Assembly (NCBI RefSeq): GCF_001421245.1
Contig: NZ_LMKE01000011.1
Location: 12,250-76,249, forward strand
Source: Sphingomonas sp. Leaf10
Lineage (GTDB): Bacteria > Pseudomonadota > Alphaproteobacteria > Sphingomonadales > Sphingomonadaceae
Reading direction: 5' to 3'
DNA: 64,000 nt
Shown: positions 37,937 through 48,800 of the stretch, piece after piece
How the letters are laid out: every line of letters begins with the position of its first letter
Numbering within the stretch: position 1 is the first letter of the stretch
Program-made: the position numbers and the translations under genes
Notes under the pieces: model-generated
Told to the model about the DNA's origin: nothing
Seen by the model: the letters and a program-made list of their open reading frames with translations, nothing else
Database searches by the model: none

Positions 37937-40900
37937 TCAGAAGCGCAACCGTACCCCGGTGCTGATCGCCTCGCGGTGATCGTCCTTGCCGGTCTGGGCC
38001 GACACGGTCGAGAACAGGTCGAGACCGTCGGTCACGCGCTGGACGAGGCCGGCGCTAACGGTGCCGACTGCCTGTGCCCGGCCCGCGCCGAGCGCCACCA
38101 GGCCGAGCGGTCCGCCGGCATAGCCCGCCACCGCATCGGCACGCTGGCCCTCGATCTGGTAGCGCACGCCCAGCGACACGAACGGCCGGAACGCGGCGTC
38201 CGACGTCTCCGCCCGGGCAAGGCCGACGCCCGCATCGGCGAAGCCAGCGACATGGCGGTCGGCAGCGACGGTCAGTGCGAACGGACCGCCCGCCTCGACC
38301 AACCGGTCGCGCGCGGTGCGGACATAGGTCACCCCGGCACGCGGCCGTAGTGCCCAATCGCCCATGTCGATCGTGTAATGCGCCGACAGGTCGCTGACGA
38401 GGCTGTTGAGGTCGTAGCTGGCACGCGAGGCGACGCTGGCCGGCAAGGTGCGGTCGGTGTCCGCCTGGCCGGCATTGTACGCGATCGATGCGCCGAAACC
38501 GAAATTGCCGGCTTCGTACCGGCCATGGACGCCCGCGACCCAGCCATCGATATCGCTGCGTGCAGCGAGCGTATCGATCCGCTGGCGGCTGTTGAGATAG
38601 CCGCCGAACACCCCGACCGACCAGCTGCTGTCGCCATAGCCGACGCCACCGACAAAGCCGTAGCTGGTCGTGCGCGCCCGCGACACGCCGGTATCGGCAT
38701 CCGCGGCGAGGCGGTACCAGCTGCCGATCGCCTGGCCGAAGGTAAAGCCACCGGGCTCGCTGCGGTTCGGGGCGAAGCCCGGACCGCGGGCGATGTCGGT
38801 CAGCGCCAGTGCGTTCTCGACGCCCGCCTGGGTTGCGGTGGCATAGGCTTCGGGAGTCAGGCGCGCGAATGCCTGCGGGTTCGACGCACCGTTGCTGGTG
38901 GTCAGCGCCGGCAGCACCGCGAACAGCGCACTGGTCGCGGGCTGGGTCTGCAGCACGGTGTTGGCATAGGCGACCGAGCGGCTGACCTGCGGGCTGAAGC
39001 CGGCATCGTTCAGGAACTGGCCGAGCAGCTGGATGCGGTCGGTGCGCTGGACGATGAAGCCGAACAGGCTGTCGTGCTTCTGGATCGTGGTGAAGCTGCC
39101 GGTGATGCCGCCGCTGGCGGTGATGAGGTCGTAGCTGGCGCCCGGACGCAGCGTGCCGCTCTGCGTGAGTTGCAGCGTCGAACCCGATGCGATCGCGAGC
39201 GTGCCGTTGATGACCAGCTTGTCCTGCGCGGTGGGCGTGAATTCGAACACCGACGTCGAGCCCGAGGCGAGCGAGACATTGCCGTTGACGGTCATCGTGC
39301 CCGGCGATGCGCCGGGGCTGAGGATGCCCGCGACGGTAACGTTGCCGTTGACGGTGCCCGCCGAGCCGAAGGTCGCGCCGCTGCGCACCGCGAACGTCCC
39401 GTTCAGTACCGATCCGGCCAGCCCGACCAAGCGCCCGCCGGTCATGTCGACGCTGCCGAGCGTCGCATTGCCCGAGACGGTGGCGAAACCGCCCGACATC
39501 GCCAGCGCCTCGACATTGGTGACGGTGGTGAACGCCGTGTTGCCGCCGGTGATCGCCAGGGTATCGCTGCCTGCGCCGCCATCGACCGCGCCGGTGAAGC
39601 CGCCGGCGATGGTGAAGCGCTGATCGCCGCTGCCGAAGCGAACCTGCGGCGCCGTGAGCGTCGATCCGCTGGCCACCGTCAGGCTGGTGCCGGCATTGAC
39701 GGTGTCATAGGCGTGGGTGCCGGTCAGCGTCAGCGTGCCGGTGCCTTCGCTGGCGAGGGTTTCGAAGCCGGTCAGCGTGGTGCTGGCGAGGCTGCGATCA
39801 CCGGTCAGGATGAGGGTCGCCGTATCGCTGCCCGCACCGCCCGCGACGGTGCCGGTGAGCGTACCGGCTAGACGGAGCGCATCGTTGCCTGCCCCCAGGT
39901 CGATGACCCCGGCGAGCGTGCCGCCCGACGCGATCGTTAGCGTCTGCGCGCCATCGCCGAACGACAGCGGTGCGTTGGCGGTGCCGAGCGTGCCGGCAAC
40001 GGTCAGCGCGCCATTGGTGAGCGCGACCTGTTCGAAGCCGGTCGCGGTTCCGGTCAGCGTGATCGGGCCGGTATTGGTGAAAGCGAGGGTGTCGGTGCCC
40101 GCGCCGGCATCATAGCTGCCCGCGACGGTCTGTGCGGCGAAGGTCAGGCTGTCATTGCCCGCCCCCAGATCGACGACCCCGGCGAGCGTGCCGCCCGACG
40201 CGACCGTCAGCGCCTGCGCGCCGTCACCGAACGACAGGGCGCTACCCGCCGAACCCAGCATGCCGGCGATGTTGAGTGCTCCGCCGGTCAGCGCGACCTG
40301 TTCGAACCCGGTTGCGGTTCCGAGCAGCGTCACCGGACCGGTATTGGTGAAGGCAAGCGTATCGCTGCCCGTGCCGCCGTCATAACGTCCGGCAGCCAGC
40401 TGCGTGCCCAGTGCCAGCATGTCGTTGCCCGCGCCCAGCGCGACCGAGGCGACATCGCCATCGACCATCAGCTGCTCGTTGGCATCCGAGCCGGTAACGG
40501 TGCCGAGCGAGAAACCGTTCAACGTCGCCGACAGGCCGGTGCCGGTCAGCGCCACCGCCTCGAAGCTCTGGTCGAGCGCGAGGGTCAGCGTACCGGTGCC
40601 CTCGATCGACAGCCGCTCGAACCCGGTGCGCGCGTTGATACCGCTGGGGTTGCCCGCCAGCACGACGCCATAAATGTCGGTGCCGCTGCCGCCATCGACG
40701 CCGCCGGCAACGCTGCTGTTCGCGCCCTCGACGAAGCTGTCGTCGCCTTCGCCCAACAGCACCGCGCCGCCGATCGTCCCGCGATTAACGACCCGGTCGT
40801 TGCCCGCACCCAGCGTGACGCCGCCAGCGATCGTGCCGTCATTCTCGACCGTTTCGATGGCGTCGGACCCGGTGATGGTGAACGGACCGTCGCTGGCCAG

Positions 40901-43900
40901 CGTCTGCCCGGCGGCGACGCCGATCGTGCCGCCGATCAGGTCGATCGTGTTCAGGCGGAAGTTACCGGTATAGCTGACATTGCCCGACCCGGTCTGGCTG
41001 AAGCGTTCGAAATTGACGAACTGGTCGCCATTGACGGTACCGCCGCCGGTCGCATCGATGATGAAGGTGTCGGTGCCGGCCCCGGCATCGACCGTGCCGA
41101 TCATGACCGCCGAGGCACGCTGCAGGAAGGTATCGTCGCCTTCGCCAAGGAACACATTGCCCTCAATCCGGCCGAGATTATCGATCCGGTCGTTGCCGGC
41201 GGCAAGGTCGATCGAGCCGATGATCGTGCCGGTGTTGGTGATGCGGTCGTCGCCCGAATCCGTTTGGATCGCGCCGGCGAAATAGGTGCGGCCGGCATAA
41301 TAGGCCAACAGGTCGTCTTCGGTAACGGTGGTTCCCGTACCGCCGCGGATCGTGCCGGCATTGGTGAGATCCAGTGCCCCCCCGGTTAGCACGGCGACCG
41401 ACTTCTCCCCGGTCGCCTCGATCGTGCCGGTGGCGGCGTTGGTGATCCGGGCCGCATCATTGAGGCCGGGCGATACGAACAGCCCGACCGCGAGATCGGT
41501 ATAGGTCTGCGTCGTGTTCGTGAAATAATCATAATAGACGCGTTCGGCACCGCCGCCATTGGCGCGGATCGTGCCGGCGTTGGTGACGATATGCGTTGCA
41601 GGAGCGCTGACGTCGGTGGACAGGGTGAAGCTGCTGATGCCGACGGCGGTGCCGCTCGTTCCTGTCGTCTCGATCGTGCCGGTATTGGCGAACGTGATCG
41701 TTACCGGCGCTTCGTTTACCGATTCTACGGAAAGCTGAACCCCGATCCCGCCAAAATTGTCGCCTTGGAAACCGGTGATGGTGCCGCTGTTGGTGAAAGA
41801 TATCGACATGGGATCGGTCGAGATCGGAGGATCGTTGGGCATGGGCACGCCGAACGGAGGACGGCGGTACAGCGTTGCGCGCAACCCGCCAGCTATTGTC
41901 CCGTCGTTGTTGGCGGCGATCGTCCTGCCATTGTTGACGTTCAGTTCGACGGCCGCTTCGTTGAGGCCATTGCTGGCCAGGTTGCCGCTATTGGCGAAGT
42001 TCAGCGTTTCGCCGACGTAGATCGACACCGCGGAATCGATCGAGGTGGCGGTGCCGATCGTGCCGCTGTTGGCGAAGCTGCGGACCGGACCATAGAAGCT
42101 GCCGGTGATCGTTCCCTGGTTGGTGAAGCCGCCCAGCGGTGTACCTTCGCTGATCGTGCCGTTCGGATTGAACGTGCTGGGGCTGTCGACGAACGCGTCG
42201 CCGTTGATCGTCGCCGTGCTGATGATCGTGCCGTCGCCCGACAGGTTGAGATTGCCGGCCAGCGGCGCATCTGCGCGTGCGGTGACAACGGTATCGCTAC
42301 CTATCGCGCGGACACCCAGCACCTCGAACCCAATACCGGCGAGTACGGTGGGGTCCAGTGTGACCGTATCGCTGCTACGGTGGGCCTGGATCAGCGTATC
42401 CAGCCCGTCACCGCCGTCGATCCGACCGCTGACGCCGAAAGTCGAAAAGAAGACCAGCTTGTCCCCGCTTTGACCGAACAGCAGGTCGCCATCGATCGTG
42501 CCACCATCGGCGACATAGGTTGCGGGCGCATAGGACCGGTAACCGCTGCCATATCCCAGATCGACCGAGCCGGTGATCGTGCCGGCATTAGTCAGCGTAC
42601 CGCCGCCGGACCGGATCGCCGGACCGTTCGCCCCGCCGATGATCGTACCGCCCACCTGATTGTCGATGGTCGTCGTATATCCGTTGCCCGCGAAGATCGC
42701 GAGCGCCCCCGAACTGGCGATGCGGCCGCTGTTGACCAGACTGAAAGATGCGTAGTCACCTGCGATCGCCGTATCTGTTACATTGATGGTGCCGGTGTTG
42801 GTCAATGCCGCGCCGCTATTGGCGATGCGGATGCCGATCGCAGCCCGTCCTCCTGCCATCTGGGTGATGGTGCCGTTGTTGACGACCGTCGTGCCGCCGT
42901 TGATGCCGATCGTCCCGTCCAGGCTGATCGTGCCGTTGTTGATGACCTGCGTTGCGTTGCTGTAACCGTAATAATTGGGCGCGATCGCTGCGAAGCGGCT
43001 GTACAGATTAACGGAATTGCTGCGATCGGCGGCGATGATCGTGCCTTCGTTGACGAAGGTACCAGTACCGCTCATCCCCACCGCCGCACCGTAGAACGTG
43101 TTGGCATCGCTGCGCGTGAGGGTGATTGTGCCGCGGCTCGTCAGCGTCAGGTCATTGTCTACCGCGGACTGCACGCCGAAGGTCGGCGTGGCCAACATGC
43201 GGATCGCCGGGTCCGTCGTCGCGGTGATGTCGGCGGTCAAATCGACGGTGCCGCGACCCGACACGATCACCGGCCGCGTACCGGCCGCACCGGTCAGGGT
43301 CAGCGTCACGTCGTCGAGCACGTCATAGCCGACAGAGGCAAAGCCGGTCGGCGCCGCCCCCAGCGCGACCGCCCTGTCCTCGCGAACACGTAGCCGCAGT
43401 TCGGCATTGTTGCCCGTCACCCGGCCATTGATTCCGGCAAACGCGCCCGGGCCGGTATTGACGAACTCGGTCACGAGCATGTCGCCGCGACCCAGCGTCA
43501 GATCGCCGTTCAGCACACTGCCGGGCAGCGCGAAATATCGGTTGCCGGAACCGTAATATGGCTGGTTGGCGTTGCCGAGCAGAACGTTGCCGTTGATGGC
43601 CCCGGCATTGGAAATGCTGTTGCCGGTATTGAAGTAGCTAATGCCGGGGGGTTGCGCGGTGATCGCCAGCGGACCCGATATGACGCCGCTCGCCAGATTG
43701 CTGATCGTGCCATAGCCGCCCAGTACCACCCCGGCCGTTGTTCCCCGGATCGTGCCGCTGTTGTCGAGGAAGGTGGAACCCATGCTGGCACCGACCACGC
43801 CTTCGATCAGGCCGGCATTGACATGGTCGGTGCCATAGCCGCTGAGCGACAGCCCGGCGCCGCCCGTCGAGCGGATCACACCGGTCGCGCTGTTGGTAAA

Positions 43901-45427
43901 GGAACCCGACAGCGACAATGCGGTGTCTCCGGCAGTGATCGTACCGTCGTTGAGGAAACCGATCGACCCAGACAGGCTCACCCCGTTGCGTACGGCGCTG
44001 ATCGATCCGCTATTTTCGAACCGACTGGAAAAACCGTAAAAATTGATCGCGTACGATCCGGAAGCGTTGTTCGTCGACGCAATCGACCCGGCATTGACGA
44101 CGGTCGGCAGGGAGCTGCCAAATCCTTCAGCGGCAAATATCTCCCCCGGACTACTCAGCGTCGCGCGGTTCAAGAGCGTTCCGCGACCGGACAGCAACAA
44201 CGTACCCCCCGTGGTGAAGCCGCTGTCCAGCGTCGTCGTGACGCCTTCGTCGATCGAGAGTGCGACCTGTTCGAACGTCGAGGGCAGCGTCAACGGCGCG
44301 GCGACCGTCTGATCGGTCGCGAAGCGGACGCGTACCGTATCGATGCCGGCTCCGCCATCGATCGCACCGTCGATACCATATTGCAGTTGCGTGCCGTCAT
44401 AGGTCGCGACCAGCGTATCCCTACCCGCGCCCAGGCGGAGCGACCCGGTGATCCGACCGGCAGTGGAATTCACCACGCTGCCATCCCCATAGGGGCCACT
44501 GTTGGCAATCACGTTGCCGGTGATCGTGCCGGCATTGGTCAGACGCAAGGCGGAACCGGAATCGATCGCGGTGGTGCCGGCCGTGCCGATACGGCCGGTC
44601 GCGGTGTTGATGATCCCCATCCCGTACACCGACGCCAACGCCGCCCCGCTACCGAGGTTTTCGATGGTCCCGCTGTTGGTCAGGCTGTTCAGGCCGCTGG
44701 TATTGGCGATCGTCGCGACGTCGCTGTTCGAGATGATCGTGCCGCTGTTGGTGGCGCTGTATCCGCTGTATCCGCCGCGGATCGCGCTGCGGCTGCCTCC
44801 GTCGATCGTTCCCGCGTTGTTCAGGGCTTCGAGATTGCCGGAGATCGCGCCGATTGTGCCACCGGTCCGATTCGTAATCGAGACGGTGCCCGTATCCAGA
44901 ACAAGTGCGATCCCACTGGTTCCGCTGATGTCACCACTATTGTCGATAGTGACATAGCCATAGCCGTAATAGCCCTGGCCTGCGCGGTTGACGATCAGGC
45001 CATTGTTTCCGGTAATCCGCCCACCGGCAGCGACGTTCAGGACCAGCGATTGCAAGTAATAGCCGCTGGACGAGGATTCTATGGCGTGACTGATGCCGGC
45101 ATCCCGGCCGCCATCAACCAATCCGCTGACCGACACCGAAACCGGGTCGTAACCGTTGATCAGGGGGAGCCGTACGGCGATCGCGGGTCCGTTCGAACCA
45201 TTTACCGTGGCATCCTGCTCGACGACGACCTTCGTACCGCGCGTGGTGACGACTAGGCCGTCGGCATCGGTGCCAGAACAGGTGGTCGTACCGCTCGTTA
45301 CCGTCGGATCGGGCGTGCATTGCGCGAAAGCCGGTCCGGCAAGCATCAGCGCCATCGTCAGCGCACTCGATTCCAACGCACGCACGCGTACCCGCCGCGG
45401 CTGCGACACGCTATTCCGACCGATCAT
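37937..45427 (-). CDS. Giant type V autotransporter with beta-helix passenger
   Basis: This is a 2,496-residue protein. An extended signal peptide ends at about Ala35 (LMLAGPAFA). The passenger to about residue 2,000 is a long series of short beta-strands with NxGTI and SGTI turns, as in right-handed beta-helices. Its second half mixes in RTX-like GAGNDxL turns and contains tandem 90-residue repeats (about 39891-40430). The last 265 residues form an autotransporter beta-barrel (GFTFGQAIGSWYRLAADAD, VGGVGYGDSSWSVGVFGGY) with terminal Phe (GVRLRF). The family inserts the barrel in the outer membrane and displays the passenger. No protease or lipase motif is seen, so an adhesin role is likely. 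The start at 45427 has a strong AAGGGGGA site, which lies in a hairpin. Confidence 0.93.
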   Translation of the reverse strand: MIGRNSVSQPRRVRVRALESSALTMALMLAGPAFAQCTPDPTVTSGTTTCSGTDADGLVVTTRGTKVVVEQDATVNGSNGPAIAVRLPLINGYDPVSVSVSGLVDGGRDAGISHAIESSSSGYYLQSLVLNVAAGGRITGNNGLIVNRAGQGYYGYGYVTIDNSGDISGTSGIALVLDTGTVSITNRTGGTIGAISGNLEALNNAGTIDGGSRSAIRGGYSGYSATNSGTIISNSDVATIANTSGLNSLTNSGTIENLGSGAALASVYGMGIINTATGRIGTAGTTAIDSGSALRLTNAGTITGNVIANSGPYGDGSVVNSTAGRITGSLRLGAGRDTLVATYDGTQLQYGIDGAIDGGAGIDTVRVRFATDQTVAAPLTLPSTFEQVALSIDEGVTTTLDSGFTTGGTLLLSGRGTLLNRATLSSPGEIFAAEGFGSSLPTVVNAGSIASTNNASGSYAINFYGFSSRFENSGSISAVRNGVSLSGSIGFLNDGTITAGDTALSLSGSFTNSATGVIRSTGGAGLSLSGYGTDHVNAGLIEGVVGASMGSTFLDNSGTIRGTTAGVVLGGYGTISNLASGVISGPLAITAQPPGISYFNTGNSISNAGAINGNVLLGNANQPYYGSGNRYFALPGSVLNGDLTLGRGDMLVTEFVNTGPGAFAGINGRVTGNNAELRLRVREDRAVALGAAPTGFASVGYDVLDDVTLTLTGAAGTRPVIVSGRGTVDLTADITATTDPAIRMLATPTFGVQSAVDNDLTLTSRGTITLTRSDANTFYGAAVGMSGTGTFVNEGTIIAADRSNSVNLYSRFAAIAPNYYGYSNATQVINNGTISLDGTIGINGGTTVVNNGTITQMAGGRAAIGIRIANSGAALTNTGTINVTDTAIAGDYASFSLVNSGRIASSGALAIFAGNGYTTTIDNQVGGTIIGGANGPAIRSGGGTLTNAGTITGSVDLGYGSGYRSYAPATYVADGGTIDGDLLFGQSGDKLVFFSTFGVSGRIDGGDGLDTLIQAHRSSDTVTLDPTVLAGIGFEVLGVRAIGSDTVVTARADAPLAGNLNLSGDGTIISTATINGDAFVDSPSTFNPNGTISEGTPLGGFTNQGTITGSFYGPVRSFANSGTIGTATSIDSAVSIYVGETLNFANSGNLASNGLNEAAVELNVNNGRTIAANNDGTIAGGLRATLYRRPPFGVPMPNDPPISTDPMSISFTNSGTITGFQGDNFGGIGVQLSVESVNEAPVTITFANTGTIETTGTSGTAVGISSFTLSTDVSAPATHIVTNAGTIRANGGGAERVYYDYFTNTTQTYTDLAVGLFVSPGLNDAARITNAATGTIEATGEKSVAVLTGGALDLTNAGTIRGGTGTTVTEDDLLAYYAGRTYFAGAIQTDSGDDRITNTGTIIGSIDLAAGNDRIDNLGRIEGNVFLGEGDDTFLQRASAVMIGTVDAGAGTDTFIIDATGGGTVNGDQFVNFERFSQTGSGNVSYTGNFRLNTIDLIGGTIGVAAGQTLASDGPFTITGSDAIETVENDGTIAGGVTLGAGNDRVVNRGTIGGAVLLGEGDDSFVEGANSSVAGGVDGGSGTDIYGVVLAGNPSGINARTGFERLSIEGTGTLTLALDQSFEAVALTGTGLSATLNGFSLGTVTGSDANEQLMVDGDVASVALGAGNDMLALGTQLAAGRYDGGTGSDTLAFTNTGPVTLLGTATGFEQVALTGGALNIAGMLGSAGSALSFGDGAQALTVASGGTLAGVVDLGAGNDSLTFAAQTVAGSYDAGAGTDTLAFTNTGPITLTGTATGFEQVALTNGALTVAGTLGTANAPLSFGDGAQTLTIASGGTLAGVIDLGAGNDALRLAGTLTGTVAGGAGSDTATLILTGDRSLASTTLTGFETLASEGTGTLTLTGTHAYDTVNAGTSLTVASGSTLTAPQVRFGSGDQRFTIAGGFTGAVDGGAGSDTLAITGGNTAFTTVTNVEALAMSGGFATVSGNATLGSVDMTGGRLVGLAGSVLNGTFAVRSGATFGSAGTVNGNVTVAGILSPGASPGTMTVNGNVSLASGSTSVFEFTPTAQDKLVINGTLAIASGSTLQLTQSGTLRPGASYDLITASGGITGSFTTIQKHDSLFGFIVQRTDRIQLLGQFLNDAGFSPQVSRSVAYANTVLQTQPATSALFAVLPALTTSNGASNPQAFARLTPEAYATATQAGVENALALTDIARGPGFAPNRSEPGGFTFGQAIGSWYRLAADADTGVSRARTTSYGFVGGVGYGDSSWSVGVFGGYLNSRQRIDTLAARSDIDGWVAGVHGRYEAGNFGFGASIAYNAGQADTDRTLPASVASRASYDLNSLVSDLSAHYTIDMGDWALRPRAGVTYVRTARDRLVEAGGPFALTVAADRHVAGFADAGVGLARAETSDAAFRPFVSLGVRYQIEGQRADAVAGYAGGPLGLVALGAGRAQAVGTVSAGLVQRVTDGLDLFSTVSAQTGKDDHREAISTGVRLRF
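39891..40430 (-). repeat. 270-bp tandem repeats in the autotransporter passenger
   Basis: Two copies with a 270-base period (90 residues) encode TLAGVVDLGAGNDSLTF and GTATGFEQVALTGGAL-type units with few differences. A third, more diverged, unit begins near 40430. They are in frame within the passenger. Confidence 0.7.
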
Positions 45428-45449
45428 GACATCCCCCTTGATGGGGGAT
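45427..45449 (-). promoter_or_regulatory. Hairpin sequestering the autotransporter ribosome-binding site
   Basis: Read on the minus strand, ATCCCCC and GGGGGAT form a perfect 7-bp stem around ATCAA, and the Shine-Dalgarno AAGGGGGA lies in the loop and 3' arm, ending just before ATG 45427. This would hide the site and reduce translation unless opened, so post-transcriptional control is plausible. Confidence 0.5.
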
Positions 45450-45852
45450 GACGCTATCGACCAAGTCACCTGCTGTCGAGGCTCTATGCAAAGAACTCCA
45501 GACAATTCGACAGAGCCGACGCTCATAGGGAGGGGGGCAGCCACGGTAGTCGACGGATGACGGATGTTGTTTCGTGCCGATCAGGGGCGCTAAACCGGCA
45601 ATGGCCGACACGACACCGGTCGAACGGGCAGCAATATCAACGCACTGTTCTAGAATAGATCACATTTTGCTTGAATATCGATCGATTTGTTACGACCGTG
45701 GTTAATAATGCGCGTAGCACCGTGATCCGCTGTGCCAAAACCGGTCGCAAGGTTCAGAAAAAGAAGCTTAGTAGTTGCGCCCGAATGGCGGGCACGGTTG
45801 CTCTTTTGCTTGCCATGGAATATTTCGCCGCGATTGATGCGGGGATTAAGCC
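45428..45852. promoter_or_regulatory. Divergent intergenic region between autotransporter and RTX genes
   Basis: The 425 bases contain the autotransporter leader hairpin near 45440 and a more AT-rich part from about 45640 (TAGAATAGATCACATTTTGC) that could hold the RTX promoter. A 61-codon frame runs from a TTG at 45671 into the RTX start. I see no terminator and no clear operator. Confidence 0.45.
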
Positions 45853-45856
45853 ATGA
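45671..45856 (+). CDS. Possible small leader protein, 61 residues, overlapping the RTX start
   Basis: The frame starts at TTG 45671 (or GTG 45698) and its stop overlaps the RTX ATG as ATGA. The C-terminal half has basic residues then a hydrophobic stretch ([17 protein letters not shown]), like a membrane anchor. There is no ribosome-binding site worth noting and no family match that I recognise, so it could be fortuitous. Confidence 0.25.
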   Translation: MNIDRFVTTVVNNARSTVIRCAKTGRKVQKKKLSSCARMAGTVALLLAMEYFAAIDAGIKP

Positions 45857-48800
45857 CCATAACGTCGGATGCAGAAAATTATATAATTCAAAATTATACT
45901 TACATGTCTAATATAAAATACGTAGATATATCGATATTAGGTCGTGATGATGATGAAAATCTGGCAGATATATCAAATATAGATAAATTTCTGTATCCTT
46001 CTATCGGCTACATAGAAAATTCAGATGGGTACTTAACGATATCATTTTCATTTTTTATCCAAGCGGATCTAGTTTTGCCGAATGGAGAAATGTTGAACGA
46101 TGCGGTTGTGGCAATAGGTGGCGAACTTTGGGGTCAGGTTACACCTAGAGACCGTAGTCCCGAAAATCCGCGCGCATTTCGATATAGTCCCAGCGGGATA
46201 TTTTCAACGATGACTCTGGATACCATTACAGGTGAGGTCATAAGCGGGACTTCAGCGTCCGATAATCTAGTCGGAACGAACGGAGCCGACGTTATCAATG
46301 GTCTGGACGGGAACGATGCGATTGATGGCAGAGCCGGTGACGATACTATTAACGGTGGTACTGGCGACGATACGCTGATCGGCGGATTGGGTAGCGACGT
46401 CCTAGACGGCGGTGATGGTAATGATTCCCTTAGCGACGATTTCGGCGGGGGGTCGCTTGATGGTGGAGCGGGCAACGACCAGATCGTGGTAGCGTCGGCT
46501 GCAGTACCACAGGAACGCCCGGTGCTCGACAGCCGTCTGTCGATCATCGGCGGCGACGGTAACGATACGATCCGTATTGAGGAGTTGTACCGGCCGGAAT
46601 CGGGACAGCATGGCATAAGCTACAGTGTTGTTGCTGGAACGGGTAAAGATTCGGTCGACGTGTCCACGGTCGGTAACGGCGTGATCGATACCGGCGATGG
46701 CAACGACAGCGTCACACTGCGCGGCAATGACCAGGGTGCAACGACCCGCGTCGTCTTGGGTGCCGGTGTCGATACGCTTAAGATTCTTGCTGGCGCTGGT
46801 ACGATAACGGTCGCCGACTTCGTGCCAGGCGAGGCGGGGGATATTCTGAACCTAGGGTCGCTGACCGGGCCCTATGCCGTGTCACAGGATGGTGCTGATA
46901 CCCTGATCCTTGCGAATGGGGTAATCGTCGTTCGATTACTCAACGTGTCCGCCAAAGAATTGTCCGAACGCAACATCGGCTTTGTTTCGGGAATCTTTGC
47001 ACCGGAAGCACGGCGGCTGACCGGTACCGACGGCAACGACACGTTGTTTGGCTATGACGGGGCCGACGTCATTAACGGAGGCAGTGGCGCTGACCGGCTC
47101 TATGGTGCCGGGGGGGCGGATTCCCTGTCGGGCGGTAACGGCAATGACTCGCTGGTCGGCGGCACCGGCAACGATACGTTGGACGGCGGCACCGGTAACG
47201 ATACGCTGATCGGCGGTGCGGGATCGGACGTCTACTACGTTGACAGTGCTTCGGATCAGATCCGTGAGAATTCGGGCGAAGGTACCGACACGGTCTTTAG
47301 CACGGTCGGCAGCTACCGCATGGCGAACGAGGTCGAGAATATTACCCTGCTGGAAGGTACGACCAGCACATCGGGGGAATATACCGGTGCATTGAACGCG
47401 ACGGGAAATTATTCGGCCAATCGCATGAACGGCAATGCCGCCGCCAATATTCTGAGCGGGGGTGCCGGCAATGACACGTTGCAGGGCTTTGCCGGCAACG
47501 ACACGCTGAATGGTGACGATGGCAATGACTCGCTGGTTGGCGGGGAAGGCAACGATGTCTTGTCCGGTGGCATTGGCAACGATGCGTTGATCGGCGGTGA
47601 AGGCAATGACGTCTTATCCGGCGGTGCCGGTGACGATACACTCAATGGTGGTATCGGTGCCGATACCATGACTGGTGGCGATGGTAACGACGACTACCGG
47701 GTAGATGATGCCGGCGACGTCGTGAACGAAGCGCTGGATAGCGCCGGCGGCACGGCCGACCTCATCAGGGCATCGATCGACTATACGTTATCCGACACGA
47801 TCGGTGTCGAACGCCTGTCGCTCGACAGCGTTTCCACGGCATTGAATCTGACCGGGAACAGATACGATAACAGCTTGAGCGGCAACAGCTTGGCAAACCG
47901 CCTGTCCGGTGCGGCGGGGAATGACATCCTTTTTGGGCGCGATGGCAACGATACGTTGCTGGGCGGCGAGGGTAATGACACGCTCGATGGTGGTGCGGGC
48001 ACGGATCGGATGCAAGGTGGCCTCGGGGACGATATCTATTTCGTCGATTCCAGAAGCGATTCCGTCGTAGAATTTGCCAATGAGGGCAATGATACGATCC
48101 GATCCTACATCACGCTGACACTGCCGACCAATGTCGAGGCGCTGGTGCTGGAGGGAACGGGCAAGCTGAATGGCACCGGCAACGCAAGCGCCAATCTGCT
48201 GGTCGGCAATGCTGCTAGTAACGATCTCAAAGGTTTGGGTGGCGATGACATCATCGATCCACGCGGCGGCAATAACGTCGTCGATGGCGGTGAGGGTACC
48301 GACACGCTCGTCGTCCGCGGAAACCGGGCGGAATATTCGAAGCTTGTCAGCGACGGTGCGACCTACCTGATCGGTAAGGATGGCGCGAACTTGGTCACAA
48401 ATATCGAACAGGTCCGTTTTGCCGATGGTACCGTCAGTTGGAGTGACGCCGTTGCAGGTGCTGCGGATTTCGATGGCCTTCGCTACATCGCCGGCAGCGC
48501 GGATCTGCGCCGGGGGTTGGGAACCGACGCTACGGCCGGACGACTGCATTTCCTGGCGGCCGGTTTCGGGGAGGGACGCGATGCGATGGCGTTCGACCCG
48601 CTGAGCTATATCGCATCCTATAGCGACCTGATCGCAGGGTTCGGCGTCGATGGAGTGGCGGCAACGCGCCATTATATCACCTATGGTGCCGATGAAGGGC
48701 GCCAAGTTACCTTCGACGCGTTGCGCTATACCGCATCCTATGGCGACCTGATCGCTGCGTTCGGCAACGACACGCAGGCGGCCGCGCGGCATTACATCGT

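Noticed and set aside
38378-45256. Several plus-strand frames of 500-600 codons inside the autotransporter gene
   Set aside because: They are complements of the repetitive passenger; the minus-strand frame is continuous over 2,496 codons with signal peptide and barrel.
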